A DNA stretch of 64,000 bases. Source: CAVTWD01 sp963738325. GTDB taxonomy: Bacteria; Actinomycetota; Acidimicrobiia; Acidimicrobiales; Ilumatobacteraceae. Below are positions 17,593-26,316 of the stretch, piece by piece. The stretch lies in NCBI GenBank assembly GCA_963738325.1, contig CAVTWD010000009.1, positions 744,001 through 808,000 on the forward strand. The letters are read 5' to 3'. The position numbers and the translations under genes are program-made. The notes under the pieces were generated by a model. That model saw only the letters and a program-made list of their open reading frames with translations, was not told where the DNA came from and ran no database searches. Position 1 is the first letter of the stretch. Every line of letters begins with the position of its first letter.

Positions 17593-18836
17593 CAGAGCGC
17601 GGCGAGGGACTTGGCGACGTGAGCGTCGTCGTGTGCCTCGAAACTGCGCACGTCGAGAATCGTGTGACCCGCGGTCACGCGGGCGATGACCGGTGGCTCG
17701 GCCTGGCGAAGGCTGGCGAGATGATCGCCGGGCACGGCCACGCCGACGGAGGGGATGGTGACTCCCGGGCGCGATCCGGCTCCGGGGACGGCTTCGGTCT
17801 CGATCACCTCTCCACTGCCGAGGGCCTCGGCGCGCGCTCGGAGCGCCTCCAAGGGCTCGGTCGCCATCCTCCAGAACGGGAGTGAGCCTGCCTCCCGCCG
17901 GAGGTAGGCGACGGCGACGTCCTGCAGGGCGACCAGCACCAGCCCGCCCGGGCGCAGCGCCCGGGCCAGCGGATGCGTCGCGCACCTGGCGACGAGGTCG
18001 GCCCGCCCGCAGATGATCCCCGCTTGTGGACCGCCGAGCAACTTGTCGCCGCTGAAGGTCACGAGTGCGGCGCCGTCGGCCAGCGTCTGGCGGGCGGCAG
18101 GCTCGCCCTCCAGCCACGAGGGAGGGCCGCCGGGCAACCACGGGCAGGCCGCGTCGAGGAGCCCCGAGCCGAGGTCTACGACCACGGGCGGGCCGAGCGT
18201 CGCCAGCTCCGCCACCGCCGCCGACTCCGCGAAACCCTCCACCCGGTAGTTCGAGGGATGCACTTTGAGCACCACGGCCACATCGGCGCCGGATCGGGCC
18301 ACGGCCCGCTCGTAGTCCCCCCGCCGGGTCCGGTTGGTGGTGCCGACGTCGACCAGACGAGCGCCGGACTGCTCGAGCACGTCGGGGATACGGAACTCCC
18401 CGCCGATCTCGACGCACTCGCCCCGGCTGACGAGCACCTCCCGCTCGCGGCCGAGTGCGGCGGCCACGAGGAGGATGGCGGCCGCGTTGTTGTTCACCAC
18501 CATGGCGGTCTCGGCGCCGCACAGCCGCGCCAGCAGGTTGCCGACGTGGGCCTGCCGCGAGCCCCGCCGGCCCGTGGCCATGTCGAGCTCGAGGTTCGTG
18601 GCCGTGGCCTCGACGTGGACGCGAAGCGGGCTTCGTCCCAGGTTGGTGTGGAGGAGGACGCCGGTGGCGTTGACGACCTTGCCGAGCAGGGCGCGGCGGA
18701 GCTCTTCGGCGATGGCTCGGGCATGGCTTGGCTCGCCGGCCGCGATGGCGCGCCGGGCCGCGTCGACCAGGAGCGGCGCGGGCAGGTCGACGTCCGCGAT
18801 GGAGCGGGCCAGGGAGTCGACCGAGGGCGGACGCAT
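17592..18836 (-). CDS. selA: L-seryl-tRNA(Sec) selenium transferase SelA
   Basis: The 414-residue PLP enzyme converts seryl-tRNA(Sec) to selenocysteinyl-tRNA(Sec). Visible family segments: VVNATGVLLHTNLGRSPL near the N-terminus, MVVNNNAAAILLVAAAL, EIGGEFRIPDVLEQSGA, and the PLP-binding lysine in TFSGDKLLGGPQAGII. The ATG at 18834-18836 starts MRPPSVDSLARSIADVDLPA, the usual N-terminal helix; longer upstream readings are rich in low-complexity residues and unlikely. It is the first gene of the selA-selB operon. Confidence 0.94.
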   Translation of the reverse strand: MRPPSVDSLARSIADVDLPAPLLVDAARRAIAAGEPSHARAIAEELRRALLGKVVNATGVLLHTNLGRSPLRVHVEATATNLELDMATGRRGSRQAHVGNLLARLCGAETAMVVNNNAAAILLVAAALGREREVLVSRGECVEIGGEFRIPDVLEQSGARLVDVGTTNRTRRGDYERAVARSGADVAVVLKVHPSNYRVEGFAESAAVAELATLGPPVVVDLGSGLLDAACPWLPGGPPSWLEGEPAARQTLADGAALVTFSGDKLLGGPQAGIICGRADLVARCATHPLARALRPGGLVLVALQDVAVAYLRREAGSLPFWRMATEPLEALRARAEALGSGEVIETEAVPGAGSRPGVTIPSVGVAVPGDHLASLRQAEPPVIARVTAGHTILDVRSFEAHDDAHVAKSLAAL

Positions 18837-18986
18837 CTGGCCCGACGGTAGCGGGGCCGCGGTGGCGGTTCCCGGTCTCTTCCCGGAACTTGCACCGGGG
18901 TGAGCCGTGGACGGCACTCTCCGGTTCAACTTCCCCGTGACACGACGGGGGGTTCACCTCGCGGGAGCCACCGGTAGGGTGGACGA

Positions 18987-19428
18987 GTGGCGTTGATCCT
19001 CCTCCTCGCCGTGCCGATCATCGAGATCATCGTCGCCGTATGGGTCGCGGACCTCGTCGGGTTCGGCTGGATGGCGCTGGCCCTCGTGGGTCTGAGCCTC
19101 CTCGGTCTCCTCCTCTTGCCGCGGGTCGGGATGAGCAGCTACCGGCGGGTGCGGGAGTCGGTGGCTCGAGGCGAGCAACCGGGCGCGCAGATCGTGGGAG
19201 GCCTGTTGCTGTTGCTGGCCGCCGTGCTGCTCCTCGTACCCGGCTTCGTCACGGGCGCCATCGGGCTCCTCCTCCTCGTCCCACCGGTGCGTCGGGCCGC
19301 GGCGCGCTGACGTGCTCCGGCGCACCTCCGCCCGGGTGCAGGTGATCCGGGCGGGCTACGGAGGCCCGGTGATCGACACGAGCGCGGCCGAGGGGCAGCC
19401 CCCGCGCCAGCCCGAGCTCGACCCTTGA
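18987..19428 (+). CDS. fxsA: FxsA-family membrane protein (probable frame break near its end)
   Basis: The hydrophobic protein begins MALILLLAVPIIEIIVAVWV, with further helices around GWMALALVGLSLLGLLLLPR and GGLLLLLAAVLLLVPGFVTG, matching FxsA, the suppressor of F-exclusion of phage T7. As read it stops at 19310 (PPVRRAAAR). The next frame continues without a gap with LRRTSARVQVIRAGYGGPVI up to a stop at 19426-19428, which resembles the usual polar tail of actinobacterial FxsA. A single-base error near 19308 is likely. The GTG at 18987 is the start. Confidence 0.82.
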
Positions 19429-20249
19429 GCACCCGCGGAGAAGCGTTCGATCCGGCGACGGTGCCCGTGCGTGACGCCGCCACGGTGATGCTGGTGCGTG
19501 ACGGCGAGCACGACCTCGAGGTGTTCATGCTCCGCCGCACGCTCGCCGCGGTGTTCGTGGGCGGCTTCTACGTCTTCCCCGGCGGCGCGGTCGACGACGC
19601 CGACCGTCACCCCGAGGTCGAGGCCGCTTGCCAGGGGCGGACCGACGCCTCGGCGAGCGCCGTGCTCGGCGTGTCCACCGGTGGGCTGGCCTACTGGGTG
19701 GCCGCCGTGCGCGAGTGCTTCGAGGAGGCCGGGGTGCTCCTCGCCACCGACGCCCGCGGCGAGGTCGTCCGCTTCAGCGATCCGGAGGTCGAGCGACGCT
19801 TCGCCACCTATCGCGGCGACGTCCATGCCGGGAGAACCCGACTCGTCGAGGTGTGCGCGGCCGAGGGACTGCGCCTCGACCTCGGCGCCATCCAGTACGT
19901 CAGCCACTGGATCACACCGGTCGGCGAGCCGCGCCGGTTCGACACCCGCTTCTTCCTCGCTCGCGCGCCCGAGTCTCAGGTGCCGCTGCACGACGACCGG
20001 GAGACCATCGACAGCTTGTGGGTGCATCCCGCGGACGCGCTGGATCGATGCGAACGGGGCGAGCTGAAGATGATCACGCCGACCATGTCCAACCTGCGTT
20101 CGCTCGCGCCGTACCGGCGCGCCGATGACGCTTTGGCCGCGGCGGCCGCGCTGCCCCCGCCGGAGGTCATCCAGCCGAAGCTCGCCGTCGACGACGACGG
20201 CAGGGTGCGCGTCGTGCTGCCGGGTGAAGAGGGCTTCGAACAGCTCTGA
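19425..20249 (+). CDS. NUDIX hydrolase (NUDT19-like)
   Basis: The 274-residue protein has an N-terminal AATVMLVRDG strand, the segment VFMLRRTLAAVFVGGFYVFP-GG and the Nudix catalytic helix WVAAVRECFEEAGVLL (REx2EExGx). The long insertion between the GG and the Nudix helix, together with GAIQYVSHWITPVGEPRRFD, is typical of the NUDT7/NUDT19 CoA-diphosphatase-like group. Substrate is inferred only at that level. The TTG start at 19425 overlaps the stop of the corrected fxsA reading. Confidence 0.87.
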   Translation: MSTRGEAFDPATVPVRDAATVMLVRDGEHDLEVFMLRRTLAAVFVGGFYVFPGGAVDDADRHPEVEAACQGRTDASASAVLGVSTGGLAYWVAAVRECFEEAGVLLATDARGEVVRFSDPEVERRFATYRGDVHAGRTRLVEVCAAEGLRLDLGAIQYVSHWITPVGEPRRFDTRFFLARAPESQVPLHDDRETIDSLWVHPADALDRCERGELKMITPTMSNLRSLAPYRRADDALAAAAALPPPEVIQPKLAVDDDGRVRVVLPGEEGFEQL

Positions 20250-20277
20250 GGGCAAGCGGCCTCAGCCGCCCTGGCCC

Positions 20278-21174
20278 TCAGCCGATCTTCGTCCAGGTAC
20301 CGCAACCAGCCGACGTGAAGCCGGCGTCGGTGGCGGCGATGTCGACGGTGCCGCCTGAGGGCAACTGGCCACTCGTGATGTCGGAGTCGGCGTTCTTGGC
20401 GAAGTCCTTCACGCGGGCCCACGAGCACTGCCCGCCACCCGAGGTCTGGTAGCGCCCCGCCGCAATCTCGCCGGTCCCCGGAGCGCCGACCACCCACTGC
20501 CCCTCGCCGAACTGCGAGACGACTTGGGCGGGGGCCACGTAGCCCGTCCAGGTGCCGCAGCTCGTCGAGGCGAAGTAGGCGTCGGTGCTGAGGATGTCGA
20601 CGATGGCCTGGCCGTTGACCGTCCCCTCGGCCAAGACGTTGCCGGGACCGGACTGAGCGCTGAGCCGCTGCCAGCCGCAGTTCGTCACGTTTGGTGCCAG
20701 GTACCGCCCGGACGGGACGGCGCCTGCGCCCGTGCCGATCCGAAACGTGCCCTGCCCGAAGCTGGGTGGCGTCGTGGTGGTCGTCGTGGTGGCCGCGGTG
20801 GTGGTCGTCCGATTCACCGTGGTCGTGGTCGGTGGCACCGTAGTGGTCGTCGTCGACGTGGTCGTGGTGGTGGGAGCGACCGTGGTGGTCGTCGTGGACG
20901 TCGTCGTGGTGGCGGCCACGGTCGTCGTGGTTGTGGTCGTGGCGAGGGTGGGCAGCGTGGTCGTCGACGAACTGCTCCCGTTGTCGCGAACGGCGAGGAA
21001 CACGATCAACGACGTGAGCAGCACCACCGCGGCGGCCACGAAGTAGGGCCACGGCTGCTTCCACCACGGGGTGGAGGAAGGAGCGCTTCCGGGAGGCCGG
21101 GGCGGACCGCCCGGGGGCACGTAGCCACCCGTGGGCGGCACCTCGCCCGGGACTTCACTCCCGACGTCGCTCAT
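20278..21174 (-). CDS. Membrane-anchored protein with Thr-rich linker and two repeated Cys/Trp domains
   Basis: The 298-residue protein starts with a Pro/Gly-rich cytoplasmic segment (VPPGGPPRPPGSAP), then one transmembrane helix (PYFVAAAVVLLTSLIVFLAV), then about 75 residues made almost wholly of threonine with Val/Ala/Pro, and then two copies of a domain of about 60-70 residues. Each copy contains GxY followed by NCGWQRLSA or QCSWARVKD, and each ends in a CGTWT motif. The paired cysteines suggest one disulfide per copy. No known enzyme motif is present; a wall-spanning sensory or binding role is possible but not shown. Confidence 0.72.
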   Translation of the reverse strand: MSDVGSEVPGEVPPTGGYVPPGGPPRPPGSAPSSTPWWKQPWPYFVAAAVVLLTSLIVFLAVRDNGSSSSTTTLPTLATTTTTTTVAATTTTSTTTTTVAPTTTTTSTTTTTVPPTTTTVNRTTTTAATTTTTTTPPSFGQGTFRIGTGAGAVPSGRYLAPNVTNCGWQRLSAQSGPGNVLAEGTVNGQAIVDILSTDAYFASTSCGTWTGYVAPAQVVSQFGEGQWVVGAPGTGEIAAGRYQTSGGGQCSWARVKDFAKNADSDITSGQLPSGGTVDIAATDAGFTSAGCGTWTKIG

Positions 21175-21204
21175 CGTCTCCCCTTCGTGCGCGGTAGACG
21201 CACG

Positions 21205-21410
21205 CTACTGACCCGCGTCGAGGCTGCTCGCCTGCTTCCACAGCAGCGCCACGAGACGGTTCATGTCGCCGCGCACCGATGGGGTCGCTCCAGCGATCGT
21301 GGATGGCCTCGGCCACTTGCTGGCCGATCCGTAGCGCCTCCCAACCGGCCGGGGTCAGCTCCACGAGCTTGGCGCGCCTCTCGGCGGCCCGGTGCAACCT
21401 CAGGCGCGTT
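21205..21410 (-). pseudogene. MarR-family regulator fragment (N-terminus missing)
   Basis: The leftward reading contains only the wing and C-terminal helices: AERRAKLVELTPAGWEALRI, then GQQVAEAIHDRWSD, and after a frame shift near 21270 MNRLVALLWKQASSLDAGQ and a stop at 21205. The recognition helices that should precede it are absent; the sequence runs directly into the C-terminus of the Mrp gene, with which it overlaps. It is a remnant or an assembly junction and cannot encode a DNA-binding protein as it stands. Confidence 0.6.
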
Positions 21411-22586
21411 TCGCCGGCCCGAGGGCCAGCTCGGCTGCCTCGAGGAGCCGGGCGCTGCATCCGGCCATGGCCACCGGGGGCACTGTCTCGGTGGCGATGC
21501 GCTGCGCGACGGCCCGGAAGGCGTCCGCCGCCGGCCCGTGGCCGTCGACGGCGACAGGTTGCCCCGCGTCCCCTCCGGCGGCCACCGCTGCTTCCAACGG
21601 CACCTGTCCGAGCAGCTCGGCCCCGATCTCTTCGGCCAGGATCGCCCCGCCGCCGCAGCCGAACAGCGCGTAGGTCTCGCCGTGGTCACACGTGAACGCG
21701 CTCATGTTCTCGATGACGCCGGCCACCCGCAGAAAGCTGCGCCGGGCCATGTCGGCGGCCCGGATGGCCACCTTCTGCGCGGCCAGCGCCGGCGTGGTCA
21801 CGATGATCAGGTCGGTGCGGGGCAGCAGGCGGGCCAGCCCCATCTGCACGTCACCGGTCCCCGGAGGCATGTCGATCAGCAGGTAGTCGAGGGCGCCCCA
21901 TTCGACGTCGCGGAGGAACTGTTCGAGCGCCTTCGTGAGCATGAGCCCCCGCCACATGAGCGCGGTGCCCTCGTCCTCCACCAGCAGACCGGTCGAGACG
22001 ACCTTCACCAGGCCGGGCCCGAATGCCTTCTCGTTCGGCAGGATGCGACCGCGGCCGTCGTCGGCCTTCACGCCCGCCAGGCGTCCTTCTACTCCCAGCA
22101 TACGGGGGACGGAGAAGCCCCAGATGTCGGCGTCGAGCACCCCGACGGTGTGGCCGAGCCTGGCCATGGCAGCGGCCAGGTTCACGGTGACCGAGCTCTT
22201 GCCCACGCCACCCTTGCCGGAGGCGATGGCCAAGACCCGAGTGGTGGCGGCTACTGCGGTTTCGGGCGCGTTCTCCCGAGCGTTCCAGCGGGCCTTCAGC
22301 ATCACCTCGGTACGCTCTTCGGAGGTCATCTCGCCCCAGTCGATGCTCACGCTGCGCACGCCGGGATGGGAAGCGATGCGCTTCTCGACGTCGTGGGCTG
22401 ATCTGGGCCCGCAGCGGGCAGCCGCCGATGGTGAGCTTCACGCTGATCGTGACGTCACCGGTCGGGCGACACCCGGGCCCCGGTCGCCATCCCGAGGTCG
22501 ACGATGTTGCCGCCGAGCTCGGGGTCGATCACGCCGCGGAAGAGCCCCATGACGTCCTCGGGGGCCGGCGGCGCAGGCGAGCTCAC
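21400..22586 (-). CDS. mrp: Mrp/NBP35-family iron-sulfur carrier ATPase (two frame breaks in N-terminal domain)
   Basis: The ATPase domain carries VLAIASGKGGVGKSSVTVNL (deviant Walker A), GVLDADIWGFSVPRMLG, LLIDMPPGTGDVQMG and GVIENMSAFTCDHGE. The N-terminal MIP18/DUF59 domain is present but split: from the GTG at 22584-22586 the reading gives MGLFRGVIDPELGGNIVDLG, then a surplus base near 22461, then VKLTIGGCPLRAQI, then another near 22396 before SVSIDWGEMTSEERTEV. Corrected, it is a full-length ApbC/Mrp protein that delivers Fe-S clusters to apoproteins. Its C-terminus runs into a MarR fragment. The SufR-like regulator is divergently encoded, which fits an Fe-S role. Confidence 0.85.
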
Positions 22587-22625
22587 GAAAGGATTTTACC
22601 GGCCCCAGCCGTGTAAACTCCAGGG

Positions 22626-23294
22626 GTGGCCGATGACGTCTCTCGCCTCGACCTGCTGAAGGCGCTCGGCGACAACACCCGCTACGCCATCTACCTCGAG
22701 CTCGCCCGCTCGGCGGTCCCCCTCGCCACCGCCGACATCGCGGAGACCCTCGGACTGCACCCCAACACCGTGCGTCCCCATCTCGAGCGCATGCGCGACG
22801 TCGGGCTGCTCGACGTGCGCACGGAGGTCCGCTCCGGGGTGGGTCGGCCGCAGCACCTGTACTCGCTCGCCGCCGATGCGCCTTCGCTCGGGCTGGAGCC
22901 GCCCGTGTTCCCCCTCCTGGCCCGCATGCTCGTGCGCCTGGCCGAGGCGGCCGGGGCGTCCGGCGAAGAGGCCGCCGAGGTCGGGCGCGACCAGGGCCGG
23001 GCCGACGCCACCCGCCACACCGAGGCGGCGTCTTGCCTCGAGGCGCTCGTGGCCGAGCTCGACGGGCTCGGCTTCGACCCCGCGGTCGACGGCTCGGACG
23101 ACGGCGACACGGCCGTGGTCGCGTTCGCCCACTGCCCGTTCCGCGAGCTGGCCGAGGCCCATCCCGAGCTCGTCTGCTCCCTTCACCGGGGGATGGTCGA
23201 AGGCTTCATCGACGCGGTCGGCGGTGGGGACGTCGACGCCTTCCACACGCTCGTCCACCGCGAGCCCTGTCAAGTCGCCATCTCAAACCGGTAA
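22626..23294 (+). CDS. sufR: Winged-helix regulator with C-terminal cysteines, SufR-like
   Basis: The 222-residue protein has an ArsR/DeoR-type winged helix (LLKALGDNTRYAIYLELARS, ADIAETLGLHPNTVRPHLER, GRPQHLYSL) and a C-terminal domain with three cysteines spaced as in Fe-S-binding SufR proteins (AHCPFRELAEAHPELVCSLH, then REPCQVA). SufR senses cluster status and represses Fe-S assembly genes. Here it stands between mrp (divergent) and an IscA/ErpA gene (downstream), supporting that role. The GTG at 22626 is the start. Confidence 0.78.
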   Translation: MADDVSRLDLLKALGDNTRYAIYLELARSAVPLATADIAETLGLHPNTVRPHLERMRDVGLLDVRTEVRSGVGRPQHLYSLAADAPSLGLEPPVFPLLARMLVRLAEAAGASGEEAAEVGRDQGRADATRHTEAASCLEALVAELDGLGFDPAVDGSDDGDTAVVAFAHCPFRELAEAHPELVCSLHRGMVEGFIDAVGGGDVDAFHTLVHREPCQVAISNR

Positions 23295-23331
23295 TCTGCC
23301 ACTGCAGACGTTTCTCCAGGAGGATCCAGCC

Positions 23332-23653
23332 GTGATCACCCTCACCGACGAGGCCGCCATCAAGGTCAAGGAGCTGCTCGAAACCGAGGGCAATCCCGAG
23401 CTGGCGCTGCGCGTCGCGGTCCGTCCGGGCGGCTGCTCGGGCTTCTCGCTACGAGATGTTCTTCGACAGCGACATCGCCGGTGACGACGAGCAGGCCAGC
23501 TTCTCGGGCGTCACCGTGATCGTCGACCCGTCGTCGGCCCAACTGCTCAGCGGCGCCACCCTCGACTACAAGGACGGTCTGCAGCAGGCCGGGTTCAGCA
23601 TCAACAACCCGAACGCCACGCGATCCTGCGGCTGCGGTCAGAGCTTCAGCTGA
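23332..23653 (+). CDS. erpA: IscA/ErpA-type A-type iron-sulfur carrier (one frame break)
   Basis: After a strong AGGAGG site (23319-23324) and a GTG start the reading gives VITLTDEAAIKVKELLETEG, then RVAVRPGGCSGFS. A surplus C near 23449 shifts the frame, and the protein continues YEMFFDSDIAGDDEQ, VIVDPSSAQLLSGATLDY and ends SCGCGQSFS. The three conserved cysteines (GGCSGF and CGCG) are intact. Corrected length is about 107 residues, normal for the family. It hands [2Fe-2S] or [4Fe-4S] clusters to target proteins. Confidence 0.9.
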
Positions 23654-24528
23654 GGCTTGACAGCGCCGACGCCACCTCGGTCTGGTCGAAGAGGCTGTCG
23701 AGGCGTGTTCGCACCAGGCCGTCGCGGCCCGCCAGGAACAGCCCCGGCTCGTAGTTCAGCTTGTACGCGTTGACCGCCGCGGTCGTCGGTCCGAAGTCGG
23801 CCTGACCCGTCTCGGCGGTTCGCTTCAAGCTCCCCTCCGGGTCTTCGTAGACCTCGGCGTGGACCATCTGCACGTGCGGGAAGCGGTCGCGACTCGGCTC
23901 AGCAGCACGTCGAGCACCGGGCCGCAGATCGCCGTCTGGCAGTAGGCCGGCGTGGCGATGAGAAACGCGACCGGACGGCCGGACCTCAACGCGTCGGTGA
24001 GGGTCGACCCCGTGCAGCGGGCAGGCGGGCTGGCGCGTGCAGATGGGCGTCACGCCGCGGCGTCGGCGGTGGTCGGCGTGTCGACCGGGATCATCCGGTC
24101 ACCCGGCTGGGGCACCTTGACCGCCGCGGCGGGGGACACCGTGAACGCGGCCGTCGGGCGCGATGAGCCCAGCTCGGCCGTGGCCGTGTACACGCCCGGC
24201 TGGGCCAGCGACAGCATGAGCGGCCAGTACGGTCGCGGGAGGCCAGCGGCGTGGCGGGCGGCAGACACTGCCGGCACGGCGATCTTGCCGTTCGCGTCGG
24301 TGATCGTGAACGTGAGGCTGGCGGGGCCGCCGGAAGTGACCACCCCGTTCTCGTCGCCGAGGCCGAGCGGCAGGCGCTGAGGCCGGCTTGTCGGCGAGGA
24401 CACCGTCGGGGAAGAAGCGCACGAGCACGGGCTGCCCCGCCGTGTTCTTCGGCGCCGGAGCCGCCGCAGGCGGCAAGGGCGAGGCCGGCGCCGGCGGCGA
24501 GAAAGGTCCGGCGGGAGACGGCTGACAC
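23646..24528 (-). CDS. Exported thioredoxin-fold lipoprotein-like protein (several frame breaks)
   Basis: The GTG at 24526-24528 begins SAVSRRTFLAAGAGLALAAC, a signal with twin arginines and a lipobox cysteine. Segments then continue in different frames: NTAGQPVLVRFFPDGVLADK, LGLGDENGVVTSGGPASLTF, QPGVYTATAELGSS (an Ig-like beta domain), and a thioredoxin-like domain with PVAFLIATPAYCQTAICGP, FPHVQMVHAEVYEDPEG and NYEPGLFLAGRDG. At least four single-base shifts are needed. The cysteine pair in the thioredoxin-like domain is CQTAIC rather than CxxC. It lies divergent to the molybdopterin fusion gene. Confidence 0.68.
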
Positions 24529-24551
24529 GGGCCGAATGTATCGTCGAGTTG

Positions 24552-26108
24552 GTGCCAGCCAACATCGGCTTCGAGCTCGACGGAAGAAGCGTGGTCGTGG
24601 CTGACGACGGCGCCTCGTTGCTCGAGGTGGTGCGGGACCGTCTCGGCGAGCGTTCGGCGAAGGACGGCTGCAGCCCCCAGGGCCAGTGTGGCTGCTGCAC
24701 CATGCTCGTGGACGGGTCACCGAGAGTCGCCTGCGTGACGCCGGCTCGCCGCGTCGCGGGACGGCGCGTCACCACGGTCGCCGGGCTCCAGCCCGCCGAG
24801 CGCGCCGCGTGGGCCGACGCGTTCTGCGCCACGGGCGCGAGCCAGTGCGGGTTCTGCACCCCGGGGATCATCGTGCGCCTCTCCGCACTCGCTGCGGGCG
24901 GAGTGTCTCAGGAGCCGTTCGAGCGAGCCGGTGCCGTTGATCGCGCCTTGCTGGCCCACCTGTGCCGTTGCACCGGCTGGCGCACGATCCACGAAGCCTT
25001 CGCCGCGTACATCGATGCGAAGGAAGGCCCGGTCGGTCGTGACTTCGCGGCCGCGGGCCGCCGGGCCGAGCTCGAGGGAGCGGCGTGCCAGCGCATCGGG
25101 CCCGACGTGGCCCTCGGCATGGGCGGCTTCACGGAGGACACCGCCCCGCTCGATGCGCTCGTGGCGGTGGCCGCCGCCGACGGTTCGTGGGTGTTGGCGG
25201 AGACCGTGAGCGCGGCCCGCGCTCGGGCAGGCAAGGTGCAGGGTCGGCGGTCCACACTGGGCCTCACCTGGCCCCTCGAAGTTCCGGAGGGGCCGTGGGC
25301 GCGCACGTTGCGGACCACCTGGGTCGAGCCGGGCTACCTCGAGCTCGACGCGGCGTGGTGCCGGCCCGGCGAGGCGCCGGTCGGGCCGCTGGCCAACGGT
25401 GGTGCCTTCGGCGGGAAGCTCGACAGCTCGTTGCCGGCCCTGGCCCGCCGGCTGGCCGACGAGACCGGGCGCGCGGTGCGGGTCGTGCTCAGCCGGGAGG
25501 ACGCGGTCCGCCTCGGCCCGAAGCGCCCGCCCGTCGCCGCCGGCATCCGCGCCGACGGGAGTGGCGTCGTACGCGTCGTGCGCACGCCCGGCGTCGCCGC
25601 CGCCATCACCCGCATCGCCCCCGGCCTCGCTGTCGAGGAGGTCGACGGCGACGCCGGCCCACCCACCTCGCGACATCTGCGGGCCGCGGGCTGGGCCGAG
25701 GCGGCCGTCCTCCTCACGTCGGTGACCGACCGCGACGAGGTGCGGGCCGCGAACGGGTCCGTGGCCGCGGCGGAGGTCGACGACGAGCGGGTGCGCGTCC
25801 AGGTGCGCTGCGGTGACCCGCTCGACGTCGTGGCGCTGCGGTCGTACTGCATCGGCGCAGCGCACATGGCCCTCGGCTGGGTGCGCTCAGAGGGCCTGGC
25901 CGTCGACGACGAGGGCACGCCGGTCGATCTCACCATCCGGTCGTTCGGCATCCTGCGCGCCATCGACACGCCCGCGATCGACGTGGAGATCGAGCCCGAT
26001 GACGCGGCCCCGGTGAACGGCTCCGACGCGGTGTTCGCTGCCGTGGCCGCCGCCGCGTGGCGCAAGCTCGGTCATCCACCGCAGTGGCCCACAACGCGAG
26101 CGAGCTGA
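24552..26108 (+). CDS. Compact fusion of [2Fe-2S] subunit and shortened molybdopterin domain (xanthine dehydrogenase family)
   Basis: The N-terminal 160 residues form a complete two-cluster iron-sulfur subunit: GCSPQGQCGCC plus VACVTP for the plant-type cluster and SQCGFCTPG plus LCRCTGW for the second. The rest is a much shortened molybdopterin subunit containing NGGAFGGKLD, VRVVLSREDAVRLGPKRPPV, SYCIGAAHMALGWVRSEGLA and DLTIRSFGILRAID. The whole protein has 518 residues, whereas normal Mo subunits alone have about 750. There is no FAD domain, and the usual C-terminal GxGE active-site motif reads VNGSDAV, without the glutamate. It has no frame breaks, so the compact form is real in this sequence. 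Confidence 0.8.
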   Translation: MPANIGFELDGRSVVVADDGASLLEVVRDRLGERSAKDGCSPQGQCGCCTMLVDGSPRVACVTPARRVAGRRVTTVAGLQPAERAAWADAFCATGASQCGFCTPGIIVRLSALAAGGVSQEPFERAGAVDRALLAHLCRCTGWRTIHEAFAAYIDAKEGPVGRDFAAAGRRAELEGAACQRIGPDVALGMGGFTEDTAPLDALVAVAAADGSWVLAETVSAARARAGKVQGRRSTLGLTWPLEVPEGPWARTLRTTWVEPGYLELDAAWCRPGEAPVGPLANGGAFGGKLDSSLPALARRLADETGRAVRVVLSREDAVRLGPKRPPVAAGIRADGSGVVRVVRTPGVAAAITRIAPGLAVEEVDGDAGPPTSRHLRAAGWAEAAVLLTSVTDRDEVRAANGSVAAAEVDDERVRVQVRCGDPLDVVALRSYCIGAAHMALGWVRSEGLAVDDEGTPVDLTIRSFGILRAIDTPAIDVEIEPDDAAPVNGSDAVFAAVAAAAWRKLGHPPQWPTTRAS

Positions 26109-26120
26109 ACGACGACGCCG

Positions 26121-26306
26121 GTGGTGCAGCGCTACGAGCGGGGCTCGCTCGAGTTCGCCCGGGTCGCGTCGTTCAGCGAAGCGGTGTTCGCCATTGCCAT
26201 GACCCTCCTCGTGGTGAGCATCGGAGTTGCGAAGCTGGGGCCGGGCCGACGTCTCACCGACGTGTCAACGGGATCCTCACCCGGGCTCGAGTCCGGCGCG
26301 AAGTAG
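26121..26306 (+). pseudogene. N-terminal fragment of a TMEM175/DUF1211-family channel
   Basis: The reading RVASFSEAVFAIAMTLLVVS matches the first helix of bacterial TMEM175 potassium channels (FSDGVFAIAxTLL). It then passes into unrelated sequence and stops after 61 residues, where the family has about 200. The remaining five helices are absent. RidA begins ten bases after the stop. This is a truncated gene or an assembly junction. Confidence 0.55.
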
Positions 26307-26316
26307 CGTCGCTTCC

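Noticed and set aside
15868..18957. One 1,029-residue fused SelA-SelB protein
   Set aside because: A long leftward reading covers both, but its first part is a non-coding frame of selA; the real selA ends at the selB start (ATGA overlap).
18837..18986. tRNA-Sec upstream of selA
   Set aside because: Both strands were checked for a long acceptor stem, a TCA anticodon loop and a long variable arm; a TTCAA stretch near 18925 has no complementary stem around it.
19290..19330. TGA in fxsA read as selenocysteine
   Set aside because: The continuing protein is in another frame, so the TGA is a consequence of a base shift rather than a recoded codon.
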